Origin: Edolisoma coerulescens | Taxonomy: Eukaryota; Chordata; Aves; Passeriformes; Campephagidae | Reading direction: 5' to 3' | Length of the DNA: 64,000 nt | Assembly (NCBI GenBank): GCA_013397115.1 | Contig: VWZW01001209.1 | Span: forward strand, 186,001 to 250,000 | Shown: piece by piece, positions 11,350 through 22,238 of the stretch | How the letters are laid out: each line of letters begins with the position of its first letter | Numbering within the stretch: position 1 is the stretch's first letter | Notes under the pieces: generated by a model | Told to the model about the DNA's origin: nothing | Databases searched by the model: none | The model's input: only the letters and a program-made list of their open reading frames with translations | Position numbers and translations under genes: made by a program

Positions 11350-12262
11350 GGTTTTGCAATATGAAGTCTAACCAGAAGCCAGTTCCAAGTGGTGTTCCCC
11401 AGAGGCTGATAGTGTTCAATGCATGCAAGGATGGAATACACCCTCTGCAAGTTTGTGGGCAATACTATACCATGGGGAGCATCCAGCATGGAGGAGCTGA
11501 AGACAGACAGACTTGGACAGGCTAAAGAATTGGGCAGAGAAGAATCTCATGTAGTTAAAAGGAAATTAATATAGTCCTGTGCCTAGGGTAGAATAACCCC
11601 AGTCGTGCAAGCTGGGATCTGCCTTGGGAAAAAAGCAGCTTTGTACAAGATGTCCTGAGTTCCCAGCAGTCAACATTTACAACAACAAAGGCTAATGTAA
11701 TACTGAGCTATGTTAGCAAGAGTGTAGCTAGCAGGTGGGAAAAATAATTTGTTTATCTCCCTCTAGTCAGCCCTTGTGAGTTACTTCTAGAACTGTCCAG
11801 GTTGGGACCCCGTAGTGCAAAAAAGACATTGACAAACTGGAGGGTCCAGGGCAAGGCAGCAGTGCAGATTAGGTGATGTGACACATACAGAGGGTTTGAA
11901 ACAGCTGGGTTTGTGCTTCTTTGGAGAAGACAAGATTAAAAGAGAAATCATAACACTGACCTCATCTGTCTAAGAGGAGATTTATAGAAAAGATAAAGCC
12001 AGACTCTTCTTGAAAGTGCATAACAAAATAATGAGGGAAAAAATTGCGAATTCCAGTTAGCTATTGGTAAATAATTTTTTACAATATAGTCAAGAGCTGA
12101 AATGGATCACCTATAGAGGTTGTAGAACCTCCATCCTTAAAGATAGTTGCGATGCAATTGGACGTGACTGGGCAACCTGGTCTAAATGGTGGATCCAGCT
12201 TCAAATCTGGACCTGTTTCAGAACTTCTTTCTGGATCCTATCATAATGATTCTGTGATTAAG
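11350..12262 (+). mobile_element. Old CR1 LINE fragment (RT end plus 3' UTR)
   Basis: This is a strongly diverged CR1. Landmarks in order: AGTGGTGTTCCCCAGAGG (RT region), GCAAGTTTGTGGGCAATAC, the GGAGGAGCTGAAGACAG block, AGTGCAAAAAAGACATTGAC, GGAGGGTCCAGGGCAAGGCA, a GAGAAATCATAACACTGACCTC block, GAGGTTGTAGAACCTCCATCC, GGGCAACCTGGTC, then ATGATTCTGTGAT at the end. The order is collinear with CR1 3' halves. The divergence implies an older subfamily than the copies at 1-691 or 34791-35592. Confidence 0.85.
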
Positions 12263-12815
12263 TTTGGGTCTTTTTAACGCCTCATAGTGACACCCTCCTT
12301 TTTACACGAAAATATTTATACAGAGAAAATAATGATTAAAGTCATTACTAGTAATTTTACTCTCTTCTATCTCCAGAGGTACTTTGAATCCTCCTTACGG
12401 AGGAAAGCAGTGTTTTGAAAGCAGACTAATGACTTTAGGTTTGAAAAGGAAGATTCTTTCAACATGAAAGTCATTGGAAAATTCTGGACCAGAATATTCG
12501 CAAACTATCTAAGTAATGAAAATGGTGGGTCCAGTAATCATACCGAACAGAACACATCATTTCTAAAATACTCACATATCAATTGTGTTATCTTTTCCCT
12601 AATGGTAATAGAAATTTCTGCATGTAATCTTGGGATTGTTGCCCTGTAACATAGAGCTGCAGCTGTTTTCCTTTGCTCTATTATTGAAGATGGACTCTGG
12701 GCAGAAAAAAACAACTGTATCACTTTCTTGCCTCAGCATAAAAAAAAAAAAAGGAAACCTTTTCTTCTAGGAAGATATACTAGAGGAAATTTTGTAACAG
12801 ATAGTTTTCCCACAG
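12263..12815. other. Unique AT-rich stretch, no gene seen
   Basis: It has a 13-base A run near 12740. Two antiparallel 60-codon ORFs overlap at 12464-12723, without recognisable content. Confidence 0.4.
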
Positions 12816-13053
12816 GAAAATGGGGATTTATAAGCACCCTGGCTTCCTAGCTTCTTGGCAGCTCATAAAACAGAGTCTTATAGTGCAGTTCCTTGCAGTT
12901 CCCTGGTCCTATGACATCCTCAGGCAGATGGAGGCAGCCGCAGCCCAGGGCACTTCCGAGCTCCCAGGCTCCAGTGCTCCTCAGCAGGCTGTCATAGAGG
13001 AAGGGAGCCTGGAGGGCACAATGGATTTCAGGAATATGGACATGTTCCTGTAG
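12816..13053 (+). CDS. Candidate coding exon or small ORF, unknown product
   Basis: A good acceptor (GTTTTCCCACAG at 12804-12815) is followed four bases later by an ATG at 12820 in strong start context (A at -3, G at +4). The frame runs 77 codons to TAG at 13053. The first half (MGIYKHPGFLASWQ...) is moderately hydrophobic. The second half (from MEAAAAQGTSELPGSS to MDFRNMDMFL) is acidic, Ala/Gln/Ser-rich and coded by clearly GC-richer DNA than its surroundings. No signal peptide, membrane span or domain is evident. Against it: the opposite strand is also open at 12847-13098, which suggests simple lack of stops in a GC-richer island, and I know no homologue. It could also be a fragment of an unrecognised repeat. 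Confidence 0.2.
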
Positions 13054-14357
13054 TGGAAACAGAGGGTTTGGCTTTTCATCCCACCCCCAGCTTTTCAAAA
13101 CACAAAATCTTTTGCAGAAATTAAGCTAAGTTTCCCAGCCAGGTGGGTGTCTGTGCTGAAAATCCATCCAGTCTTGACTAAGTTTTTCAGTCTGGTCACA
13201 GGGAATGTAGTAGTGGCTGTGTAACCTAGGAACACTCTCCTAAGGCAGAGCTGTCTTCGGATTTTCCAAAGAAATGGGCAGTGAGCATCCCAAAGATGGT
13301 AGAGGTGTCAGAAAACTGCTTTATCTTATTTTTTTAAAAAACTAATGACTTCATAGTACATTCATCCAGCACTGACTCATGGAAAGATGACAACCTGAGA
13401 AAAATCGTGCAAGTAAATGAATATTACAGTTGTGTTGCATTCCGTGAAGAAAACACATGTTCTCTGTGTTCTCTGCTCATGGAAGTGTGTCTGGAGGAAG
13501 CGAGCACATGTGACTCCATCCATATATCAGTGTCAGAACCCTTTCTTTAAAATGTTTGTTACTTTACATTATACCAAGCTTTTGGAAATTATTAGGCAGC
13601 ATATTATATAGTGCAGATGATACTAAATATTATTAACATTTGAATTGTTGCAGTCTGACAAGAAGAATTGCCATAATGAAGAGATAAAAATGTGCAATAC
13701 ATAAATCAAGTTCAAACATCAAAATTTTTAGATCTTGGCCTGGTCTAAAGAGAACATGTGTTATTCATAGAATTACAGACATATGTTTGCACACCTCTGA
13801 GAAAACAGATGACATTCCCATATCTAGTTTGAATAATGGTATATATTTTTGTCTTTGAGCAGGGCTTTACTTCAATTTGCCTGCAGCATTTTTCCTCTTT
13901 CTTTGCATTTGCTTTTGATGTTTGGTATGTAAGTCATTAGGGCCAATGCAGGAAAAGGACCCAGACAGGTACTAGACAAGTGGAGATAAGAGCTTCTTAC
14001 CTGAAAAGCTAATTCTCTAAAAAGATGAAATTTAAAAACCCCTCATAAGATAAAGATATGGCTGATCAACAGAACATGTGAGCAGATCAGTTTCAAACAC
14101 CCAATTTCAATGCATTAACTGATTTGCTCTTGATTTTGTGCTTTACGTTGCAAAACAAGGTTCACTGGAATCACCTTCAGAGTGCTTTGTTAGCTGGAAG
14201 ATGGTGGAAGGTGTTGGAAGTGTAGAAAGATGGGAAACAAAAAAGGGCACAAGGGCTGGCATGCTGAGTGGGGAACCTATGGAGGTAGCAGTGCCTGAAG
14301 GTCCCTGCTGATGACTGCCTCATTCCCTATTCCAGTTTATTTCCTGGAAGTTGTCTG
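13054..14357. other. Unique stretch, no gene seen
   Basis: AT-rich, with a short ORF at 13417-13611 of no recognisable content. Base composition becomes GC-richer from about 14160 towards the promoter-like segment that follows. Confidence 0.4.
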
Positions 14358-14408
14358 ATTGGAGAGGGGAGGAACTGTATAAGACATAGTCCAGTAGAAT
14401 TTGTTCTC
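14358..14408 (+). promoter_or_regulatory. Candidate TATA-type core promoter
   Basis: An inverted CCAAT core (ATTGG, 14358-14362) is followed by TATAAG at 14378-14383. An initiator-like CTCAGGAT has its A at 14409, 31 bases past the first T of the TATA element. The spacing is what TATA promoters use. Twenty-five bases further on is a strong splice donor. There is no CpG island. The CCAAT core is closer to the start than usual. This is pattern evidence only. Confidence 0.22.
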
Positions 14409-14433
14409 AGGATCTGCATTCAGGCCAGAGAAG
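14409..14433 (+). ncRNA. Candidate short untranslated first exon
   Basis: This is the predicted transcript start at 14409 running to a consensus-like donor GAGAAG|GTACGT at 14433/14434. It has no ATG. A non-coding 5' exon of this size would fit a small secreted-protein gene or a long non-coding RNA. The nearest downstream candidate is the ORF at 15516-15794, but the link is inference and the acceptor there is weak. Confidence 0.18.
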
Positions 14434-15515
14434 GTACGTTTAACTATTCAGGAACTGCTAATGCAGTGACAGTGGATGCTCTGGCTTCCAGGACACACAC
14501 CACAGAGAATAGCTGAGTTTATGTGCTCCCCTGCTGCCCTAAACAGAGTGGTTCCTTCATGGGCCACTGATTTGTCCCTGTCAGGCATTTGTTAGGTTCC
14601 TGAGAAGGTACAGAGGGATAGCATATCCACTCCAGAAACCCCTGCAAATCTGGAAGAACACTATGTCAAAGCGGCTGAGGGCTGAGGTCTCATCTATGTC
14701 ACTTGGCACTGGGGATTCAGGAGTGCCTGCTGGCTGCCGTTAGTCCACCGTTGCCTCAGGGTTGAGGTACTTCAGTGTCAACAGCTCCACGGCTTTATGT
14801 TGGCTTCTTTATCCAGCTGTGCTGAGTAATCCACAGCAGCCTCACACTCCTGGCTCCAACATGGCAGTGAACTGCCCAGTTAGCAAAGAGTAAATGCACT
14901 GCTCTCTTTGGTGTTCCTTCTGAGAGCAGAAGCAGGTGATGCCTCAGGGGAAGAGGCACTCTGATTGCTGTACCTCTACACCTCATGCTGATATTATTCC
15001 TGGAGAAGTGCATCACAGTGGGCCCCGGCCTGAACAAGACCATGTCATTCCCTTAATCTCCTGGCTGACGTTAGTGCCAGCTCTGCCTTTCTCTTCACTA
15101 TACAAACTGTAAGCCTGAAGGGCAAGAAAAAGAAAATCCTCCATTACTGTACTTCTTTTCCTCTTGGAAAAGAAACAAAACTAAGAGCTATGGGCATGCT
15201 TAAAAACATTGTCTGCCCATGAAAAGCATTTCAGAGAACCCCATAAGTCATTAAGTTACACAGAAAATGTGGCCAGTTTGATGATATCTCTCCACTTCAA
15301 CTGCAGATTTTTTTCTGTACGTATAATTTGTTCATGGCAATTACATAAACATGAAAACAGAGACAATCATCATTAGATAAGATTTAAAATTACAGCATTA
15401 ATCAGCTCCTATTTCTGGCCATTTAAAAGCATTTGGACTGCCTCCTCTTTTTTGATTTATTTTTATTTCCTTCAAAAAATCAGTGGTGATATTTTCCACA
15501 TAAAGCAGTGGCAGA
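14434..15515. other. GC-richer unique stretch
   Basis: This is noticeably less AT-rich than the rest up to about 15120. A minus-strand 82-codon ORF (14795-15043) is open but has no recognisable domain. If the preceding promoter is real this would be its first intron. Confidence 0.35.
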
Positions 15516-15794
15516 GTGGAAGTGCTGTCCATGGTTAATCTCCTGTTCTTGGTCATCGTGTTTGCTGACTCCCAGCTCACTTGCAGCCAGCTTACTGGCT
15601 GGCCTAATGGGATTTCCAGACCTGTGTCATCTCCTTGTGGTGGCTGTCCCTCACACACCCTCAGAGCTCCCAGAAAGCATGCCAGAGAAGGGGCTGCCCT
15701 TCAGAAAAGCTTATCAGAAATGCATTTTAAGGAGGAAGATGAATCTGTACTTCCCTGGTCTTTAGAGGAAGGCAGTGACCTCTCTGTTTCTTAA
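15516..15794 (+). CDS. Candidate small secreted-type ORF, unknown product
   Basis: This is a 92-codon frame from ATG to TAA, with a second ATG at 15531 (residue 6). Residues 6-17 (MVNLLFLVIVFA) form a hydrophobic stretch after a short N-terminus, like a signal peptide, with a plausible cleavage zone near ADSQLTCS. The rest has a CGGC motif, a basic RKHAR cluster and an acidic tail (FKEEDES, SLEEGSDLSVS). The layout resembles a peptide precursor, but I recognise no family. Cautions: another frame (15508-15765) and the minus strand (15398-15658) are also open here, so the GC-richer island may simply lack stops. The only acceptor nearby (CACATAAAGCAG) is weak. An AATAAA lies near 16191. Confidence 0.2.
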   Translation: MEVLSMVNLLFLVIVFADSQLTCSQLTGWPNGISRPVSSPCGGCPSHTLRAPRKHAREGAALQKSLSEMHFKEEDESVLPWSLEEGSDLSVS

Positions 15795-17136
15795 CTCAAG
15801 CACAAATCAGTGGTCTCAGTTTCAGCACGGAAACTGTCATTTGAGAGAGGCTTGGGCAGTGCAACCAAATGAACCCTAGAACATATTTTCCTGTGCCAGA
15901 TTTGGGCTTTTAAAATATGCATATTGAGAAATTAGGCTGACCATGTGCCAATTCACCGTTATACAGAGACACATCCAGAAACTCAAAATTATGAGTCTGT
16001 GAGGATTTGTGAGATTATGAGAAACAGGAGGCAGCAAAGGAGGTACTGATTTTCTGTATTTCCTTCAAAACTTTTCATAAAGAGATTTGAAATGAATTAT
16101 ACATTCTTAAATTAATGTACCTTTTACCAAACTAAATAACCTTTTGCTGGGATTTAAAGACACACATCATTTGTCATTAAATGATAATCAAAATAAACTT
16201 GAAAATCTGAAGAGCCTATGCTAACACCAAACTCAAAGGACACTTCGGATTTCTACCAGTGGCACAAATACATGTCTTAGGTTTTATTGCTTTATCCCTC
16301 CTAAAGATTTTATGTCGATTTAACAGGCTTCGCTCACCATGCAGCCTTACAAAAGGTGACATCTTGATGTCTGGTGATTTACTTCAACAACTATGAGCTC
16401 TTAAATCACAGCTGAATGTAACCTGGCACAAAGGAAACAAATCTCTGCAGCCATTTTAGTCAACATTGTTAATATTAACTCATGATTGTCCAGAAACACA
16501 AACTACAAATTTCCAGAAATAGTAAGCTAAGTAAGATAATTCAAACTCATGAATTATCTAGTCAATGAAAGAGTCGCAAAAGACCCAGCACATCAAGAAC
16601 ATGTTGCTTTCATGCACATGTAGCAAAACAGACATGTAGCCAAAAATGTATATTTTTAACCTGCAAAGGCCCTTGGTAATTTGCTGAAAGTCTATTTGCA
16701 TATTCAGGTTAACAGCACCACAAATTAGAGCTGACACTTTTGCTGCAGCCTGTGCTGGTTTTTCCTATATGCATGAAATAGTGACAAAATATCACCAAGA
16801 CCCACATTTTCTTTCTGATGGCTGTGCTCAACTGCAGCTTTCCAGTAAATTGTTAACTTTGAATGGTTTCTTCTCTCTAATTTTCCAGTGACTAATTCAA
16901 AGAAAGAAATCTGCTCCCAGTTCTCATTGTTACTTGTTTAGATTATTAGAGCTAAAATATTGACATCTTTCAAATAAAAAGTTTGTGAGAAAAAGTGAAA
17001 ACAGAGTATCCATTAGTAACATTAAATAAAAGAAGGCACTAATGGGAGACATCTTATGGAGTTAAAATTTACGTGCCTTTTTAGAGCTTTTTCGTCTTCT
17101 CTAAGGATTATTTCACTTTCTAAAAGCTATGGATAC
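15795..17136. other. Unique AT-rich stretch, no gene seen
   Basis: No ORF of note. AATAAA near 16191 could serve an upstream plus-strand exon but is not diagnostic. Confidence 0.45.
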
Positions 17137-17195
17137 CTGATAACAGCTCCTCAGCTCTATAATGTTGAATAGCTTGTCTGAAGAATGATAGGCCC
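17137..17195 (-). other. Possible 59-base internal exon (minus strand)
   Basis: On the minus strand a strong pyrimidine tract and acceptor (CCCTCATTTTCTTCTAG) precede 59 bases that end at TTATCAG|GTATCC. Two of three frames are open, one reading GLSFFRQAIQHYRAEELLS. Intron signals are good, but no product is recognised and no phase-compatible partner exon is established. Confidence 0.12.
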
Positions 17196-20100
17196 CTAGA
17201 AGAAAATGAGGGGACATTTTTGCCCATGTACAAATTCACACAAAGGATTTTCCACTGCATAAACTGTGGCCGTAGCAAAGTTTTTGGAGAAAGTAGGGAA
17301 AAGTGCTTCATAAAATTTTTCTAGAAGGTCTTAGAAAATCTTATAAGTCTTACAGTCATTCAGGGGGAGCTCATTTTCAATGGCTGCTCCACACTATTAT
17401 GTATAGGCTTATATATCAATTTCCAACATTTGTAAAGAAAGACGTATTTTTTTATCTTCTCTGCACTCCTTTCACATATCTGCATCTCTTCTGAAGTCTC
17501 AGTCTCTAAAACTGAAAATTGTTTTCCAACCAATGTCATACCAACCCTGAAGGTAGCAAAATATTAATTTCTTTATCTTTTTTATGATAGTCTTACATTT
17601 GCTCTGTTTTGAGATAAATCACATTTTTGATGTTTTGAACCCAAATATATGTGTGTGTGTGCATATGTAGGCGGGTGTCAAATTACATTTATGAACCTCA
17701 TGTTAGTCAGGAAAGGTAAATTTCCTTTTGTGTGGTGCTGCTGACAGCATTGCTACAGCAAGAAGGGCTGTCCTTTGTAGAGTGTAGACAGTCTTGTTCG
17801 TCTGGACATTTTTATCTGCAGACCCATTGAGCAGGCAAGTAAGTGGATCAGAGTATAAGTGATGTTTCCTTTGACAGATGCTTTTCAGAGTGAACACATC
17901 AGGAGTAAACTGGCCGTGTTTGACAGTACCCCAGAGAATGAGACTGGAAGTGACAAACACTGAACATTCTTCATTTCTCTCCTTTGATTTGGCCACAAAG
18001 GATCTATAATTCAGATTTGTCGCTTCTCACTCTTTTCACATTGAGAATTGCCTTCTATAATGTAACTGGGACCACATGGCCTCCCTGCTACTTTAAGAGA
18101 GATGAAGTTTACACAAGAAAAAGTGACTTGCGAAGAAAATAGGGGCACAAGCCTCTAGAAGGCAACATAGCACAGTGATGAAATGCAATGCCATGTTGAA
18201 ATGATTATTGGAGCTTTTCCTAAAAATATGTCAATATACTTTAAACGTCACAAACACGAGGGGAGCATTGAATCAAACAGATAACATTTAGTTTTGTAGG
18301 TGTAGCTGATTTCAGCTGAGAATCTCCCAGTGCTTTCAGAAAGGATGTCAAGATATACTCCAGCATTTACCACATGTGCTATTTTGATTTTGGCCTTTTA
18401 CATATATAATGAAAATAAATCTAACTGCTATATTTTCAACATCTGTTTGGAGAGCATGAAGTTCTGTTAAATCTTTTTGGTACAGGGAAGCTGGACCACC
18501 TGAGACATTTGTAACCTGAGAATCAAAGGAGGGATTGAAATGACCTCGCGTATAAGTGCAGTTCTAAGGGCAAGATGTAGGCATCTAGCTCCCAGTAGAA
18601 TCAACGTAAAGCAGTAAGAACCTCTATATTATTTTGTGATTCTTTGGCTAAATATCTACCATAATTACCACTGAGAGCATAAACACCCCTTCTGAAAAGA
18701 ATACAAATGTGTAGTATGACAAGTGCTCATACTGGAAGGATTTTGGAAGCTAAACTGAACCAACAGAACAGTTCAAAAGATGGTTTCTTTGAAGGTCCCA
18801 GTAATATTCACCATTCCATTAAAATAGCTGATTTAGAAAGAACATATTTGTACCCTTGCAATAAATTTCCCACGTCTTGCTGTGAATGCCATTCCTTTGA
18901 GAAAGGAGCCCTCCAGCCCATATCATTGGAATCAAACATTCAAGAAATGTGATGTGGGGAAGTAGAGGCGTCAGCGGATGGCAGCTTGCTTAACCCAACC
19001 GCTAGATGAAAAGCAAATGTATTAAGAACTCTGACGTCAAATGACAGGCATCTTTCCAAGAGAAATTTTGTCAGAACTTCATATAAATCAAAAGACAGAT
19101 TGTGAAGCTTTTTATTGGCAATTGCACTTATTCATGAAGTAAGATAAATTAATAGGGAGCAGAAAGGTAAGCCAAAAGGCATCTTCGTTTTGCAGACCTT
19201 GCCTTGCAGCTCTGGAATTTCCTGAACTGACAATTGTTAAGAAAATCCAGAGATGGTATGTTCACATTCATGATTAGTTGCAAAGTAAAATAAATTGCAA
19301 TCAAAAGAAGGGCTTCCTAACTGGATATTTAGATGGAATTCAAGACAAAGAATAGCAATGGAGAAAGTTTTAGCCAGGATTTTTGCCAGCTTTGCTCTTT
19401 GCCAGCCAGGACCTTAAAGCCAAGGAAATTGAGTTGTTCTAGACCACTTGTGTCTTTGGATGCATTACCCCGAGTTTTATAGTGGCATATAGTTCAGCCA
19501 GGAACACAAATTGTGATCTTGGGTTCAAAAACTCTCTGGAGACTTTTCCAAACTGTTGATGCTATGACAGTTGGAAAACAGACAAATGTTTCAGTAATAG
19601 TCCAAGGGACAGTTTGTCCTCAAAATCACTGCTGCCAATGAGACTTCATTTGCCCAAGCCTAGATTTCTTCTCCGAGAGAGATAACAGAACTCAAATACA
19701 GCAGATAAACACTACAGTCTATACATCAACAATTACCTTGAAGATCACAAAATTTATTGCTTTTTGAATATCTTGTCAAGCCTGACAATTTTAAAATACT
19801 GAAAAAAATATTTTTACATAATACACTGGATAAATATTCTCAAGTCCACATTTTTCTATTCAAAATTATATCGGTAAACAAAATCTAGTAAGGAACTACT
19901 AGACAGACACTGCCAAAGAGTGATTTATCTTTTCCTCACAGAGACATCCACTCAAGGTGCCTGTGTCTCTCCTTTGACTAAAAGAAATCTACAGACAAAA
20001 CACGAACTTAGGCAACGAACTTCAGGTCTAAGGTGCATCTTTCCACTATGCCTGAAGGTGCTGATGTAAAAAGATCATAACATTGCCTTCATGCTCACAT

Positions 20101-21393
20101 GTCTTGCATATATCTGTGTTTTCACATTTGAGTTGTCAGTGCCTTTGTTTCTTCTGTCAGGTTCTGTGAAAGAACTTGGTTTTCTTCATCTATTCTAAAC
20201 AAACAGAAGCAATTGCATAAATTTTTTACCTTTACCTAGTTTTCCCAGGTATTTTGTTTTCATCCTAAATTACTTATTTTGTTTTAGAGAAATTAAACCT
20301 CAAATTTGGAAAAAAGCATTATGCTTGTAATTAAAAACTGTTAGTTTTAGGAGATCCTTGCTCTTCAGGAAAACCTTAATCTCAGCAACTAAATCCTGAG
20401 TATGGAGACATAAACCAATAGTCTTATCCAAATAATGAATGTTTCTGAAAAAATCCCAAAAGTAGAGAAAAGGGAAGAAAAACTTTATATAACCATTCAA
20501 TAAATATTTTATGAGATTGAAATTATCTTTTTTATTATTATATTACCATTATATCTGTTATTATCTTATTCTTTGAGCAATAAATCTGTGTTAGAGTTAA
20601 CTTTTCAAAGAAGTTGCATCAGTTGAGAAAATTATTATTGATTTAATATAGTTTTAAATAATAAATTTGCTGGATGGACTCTGTAAAAATCTCTGGTGTT
20701 TTAAAACACAGTATTAAAAACAGAAAAATGATTTGCAAAGATTTCAGAATATGCATCTTTCTCACGGCAAGGGAATATGGCATAGGTGTATCCTAATCTT
20801 GCACACTTTCAACAAGAAGATTACCATACTTTAGGTGCATGATATAAAGATGTAATTAGGAAAAAAAAAAAAAAGGCACTTTGGTCTACTACCCAAGCAC
20901 CAAAACAAGGTGCTTTCTACAAAATAGTCTCTGTGTCCATGGCATGCTTCTTGTACAACCTCATCTGGATGTCCTGATGTAGATATGAAAACTTCTTCAG
21001 TCCTACCAACTTCTCCAGCAGCATGAGGAACTGGAATAAATGACACTGACTTAGCTGGCCCAATAGCACAAGACTTGACTCACTAAATGGCGTAGTTTTT
21101 GGACTTGCTTGTTGAGGAACAATGAAGTTCACAGTATCAGCATCTGAACTATGATCAAGGACCCTTGCTGAGAAGAACAGGCAATTTGTATTTTTTGGAA
21201 CTCTTCCCTGGAGTATTTACAGTCTTCACAGTTTCTTAGACATTTTTACATTAGTTGTAAAATATGTTCACCACATATGTTTGGTAGCTTTGTACATTTT
21301 AACTTTTGCACCTGTGATTCTAATATGGTCTGGAAACAGAAAACATGATTTTCTGGTGCAGATAATTTCCACCAGGAAGCGTCAGATATTTCT
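17196..21393. other. Unique AT-rich stretch, no gene seen
   Basis: It holds a short TG run (17650-17661), a perfect cAMP-response-type octamer TGACGTCA at 19032-19039 and a 14-base A run near 20862. ORFs (17703-17996 minus, 18707-18952 plus, 20300-20500 minus) have no recognisable domains. Confidence 0.45.
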
Positions 21394-21511
21394 AGTCAAC
21401 CACAAAGCTCCGGTGTGTCAATGATGAGACAAAGGGAGCTGCTGGGAAGAAAAGTCAACCACAAAGCTCCTGTGTGTCAATGCTGAGACAAAGGGAGCCA
21501 CCGGGAAGAAA
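21394..21511 (+). repeat. 59-base tandem duplication, two copies
   Basis: Copy 1 is 21394-21452 and copy 2 is 21453-21511. Both begin AGTCAACCACAAAGCTCC and end GGGAAGAAA. I count five substitutions between them, three clustered as TGCT versus CACC. The unit is not a known satellite to me. It lies 55 bases outside the LTR at 21567. Confidence 0.95.
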
Positions 21512-21566
21512 GCTTTGGCTTGAATGGCATGCTGGGTGGTGGGGGAGATTCAATCTTTGAGACCGT

Positions 21567-22095
21567 TGTGAGTTGACCCTGGCTGAGTGCCATGTGCCCA
21601 CTCAGTCACTCTATCACTCCCTTTCCCACTGGGACAGGGGAGAGAATAAGATGGAAGAAAAAAGCCAGCAGGGTGAGATAAGGCAGTTTTATTACAGCAA
21701 AAGAAAGAAGCAAGCAGAGATCTGCGCGCACAAGAGCTAAAGAGGAAAAAAGAAATCAGTCTCTACTTCCCATCAGCAGCGATGTTCGGACACTTCCTGG
21801 GAAGCAGGGCTTCAGCACGCGTAACGGTTCCTCCTCCCTTCCTTAGATAATATATCTGAGCTGACGTCATGTGGTATGGAATATCCCCTTGGTTGATTTG
21901 GGTCAGCTGGCCTGCTTGTGTCCCCTCCCGGGATCTTGCCCACTCCCATCCCCTTTGGTGGGGGAAGGAATGTCAGGGGGACCGCACTGCTCGCAGTAGC
22001 CAAAACACTGCTCTGTTATCAACACCCATCCAGCTACCAATGCAAAGCACAGCACTGTAAGGGCTGTGAGCTTTACCTCAGTCAGACCCAATACA
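21567..22095 (-). mobile_element. Solo LTR of an avian endogenous retrovirus
   Basis: Read on the minus strand this has the order of a common bird ERV LTR. It starts TGTATTGGGTCTGACTGAGG. A U3 region carries GTGTTGATAACAGAGCAGTG, GGGAGGGGACACAAGCAGG and GGGATATTCCATACCACATG followed by TGACGTCA, then a TATATTA-type box. AATAAA (complement of 21688-21693) follows, then TCTCTCCCCTGTCCCAGTGGG and an end near GGGTCAACTCACA. It begins TG and ends CA on either strand. No internal retroviral sequence or primer-binding site adjoins, so it looks like a solo LTR left by recombination. I see no clean target duplication, so the ends are approximate by a few bases. The family (ERVL-like versus ERVK-like) is not settled. 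Confidence 0.85.
21862..21869. promoter_or_regulatory. CRE-type octamer in the LTR U3
   Basis: TGACGTCA, a perfect ATF/CREB-type palindrome, lies just upstream (in LTR orientation) of the TATATTA-like box. Its position in U3 fits a former viral promoter element. Whether it still drives anything is unknown. Confidence 0.4.
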
Positions 22096-22180
22096 AGGAT
22101 GTAGGATGCAGGTCGATTAATTCCTCTGTATTTCTGTTTGTTTGATATTAAGCACATAGAGGACAGAGATACAGCTGTTT
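22096..22180. other. LTR flank
   Basis: This is short unique sequence between the LTR end and the microsatellites. Nothing recognised. Confidence 0.4.
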
Positions 22181-22211
22181 AAACAAACAAACAAACAAAC
22201 AAACAAACAAA
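22181..22211 (+). repeat. (AAAC)n microsatellite
   Basis: About 7.5 perfect AAAC units, directly followed by an AG microsatellite. Confidence 0.97.
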
Positions 22212-22216
22212 AAACT

Positions 22217-22238
22217 AGAGAGAGAGAGAGAGAGAGAG
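22217..22238 (+). repeat. (AG)n microsatellite
   Basis: Eleven AG units, separated from the AAAC run by a few bases (ACTAG junction). The compound repeat is likely polymorphic in length. Confidence 0.97.

Noticed and set aside
15650..15740. Slight resemblance of QKSLSEMHF to the start of parathyroid hormone (SVSEIQ/SVSEMQ)
   Set aside because: Only a few residues agree. The following residues and the gene structure do not fit.
19032..19039. Perfect TGACGTCA outside any repeat
   Set aside because: A single octamer without neighbouring promoter elements is not enough to call a regulatory site.
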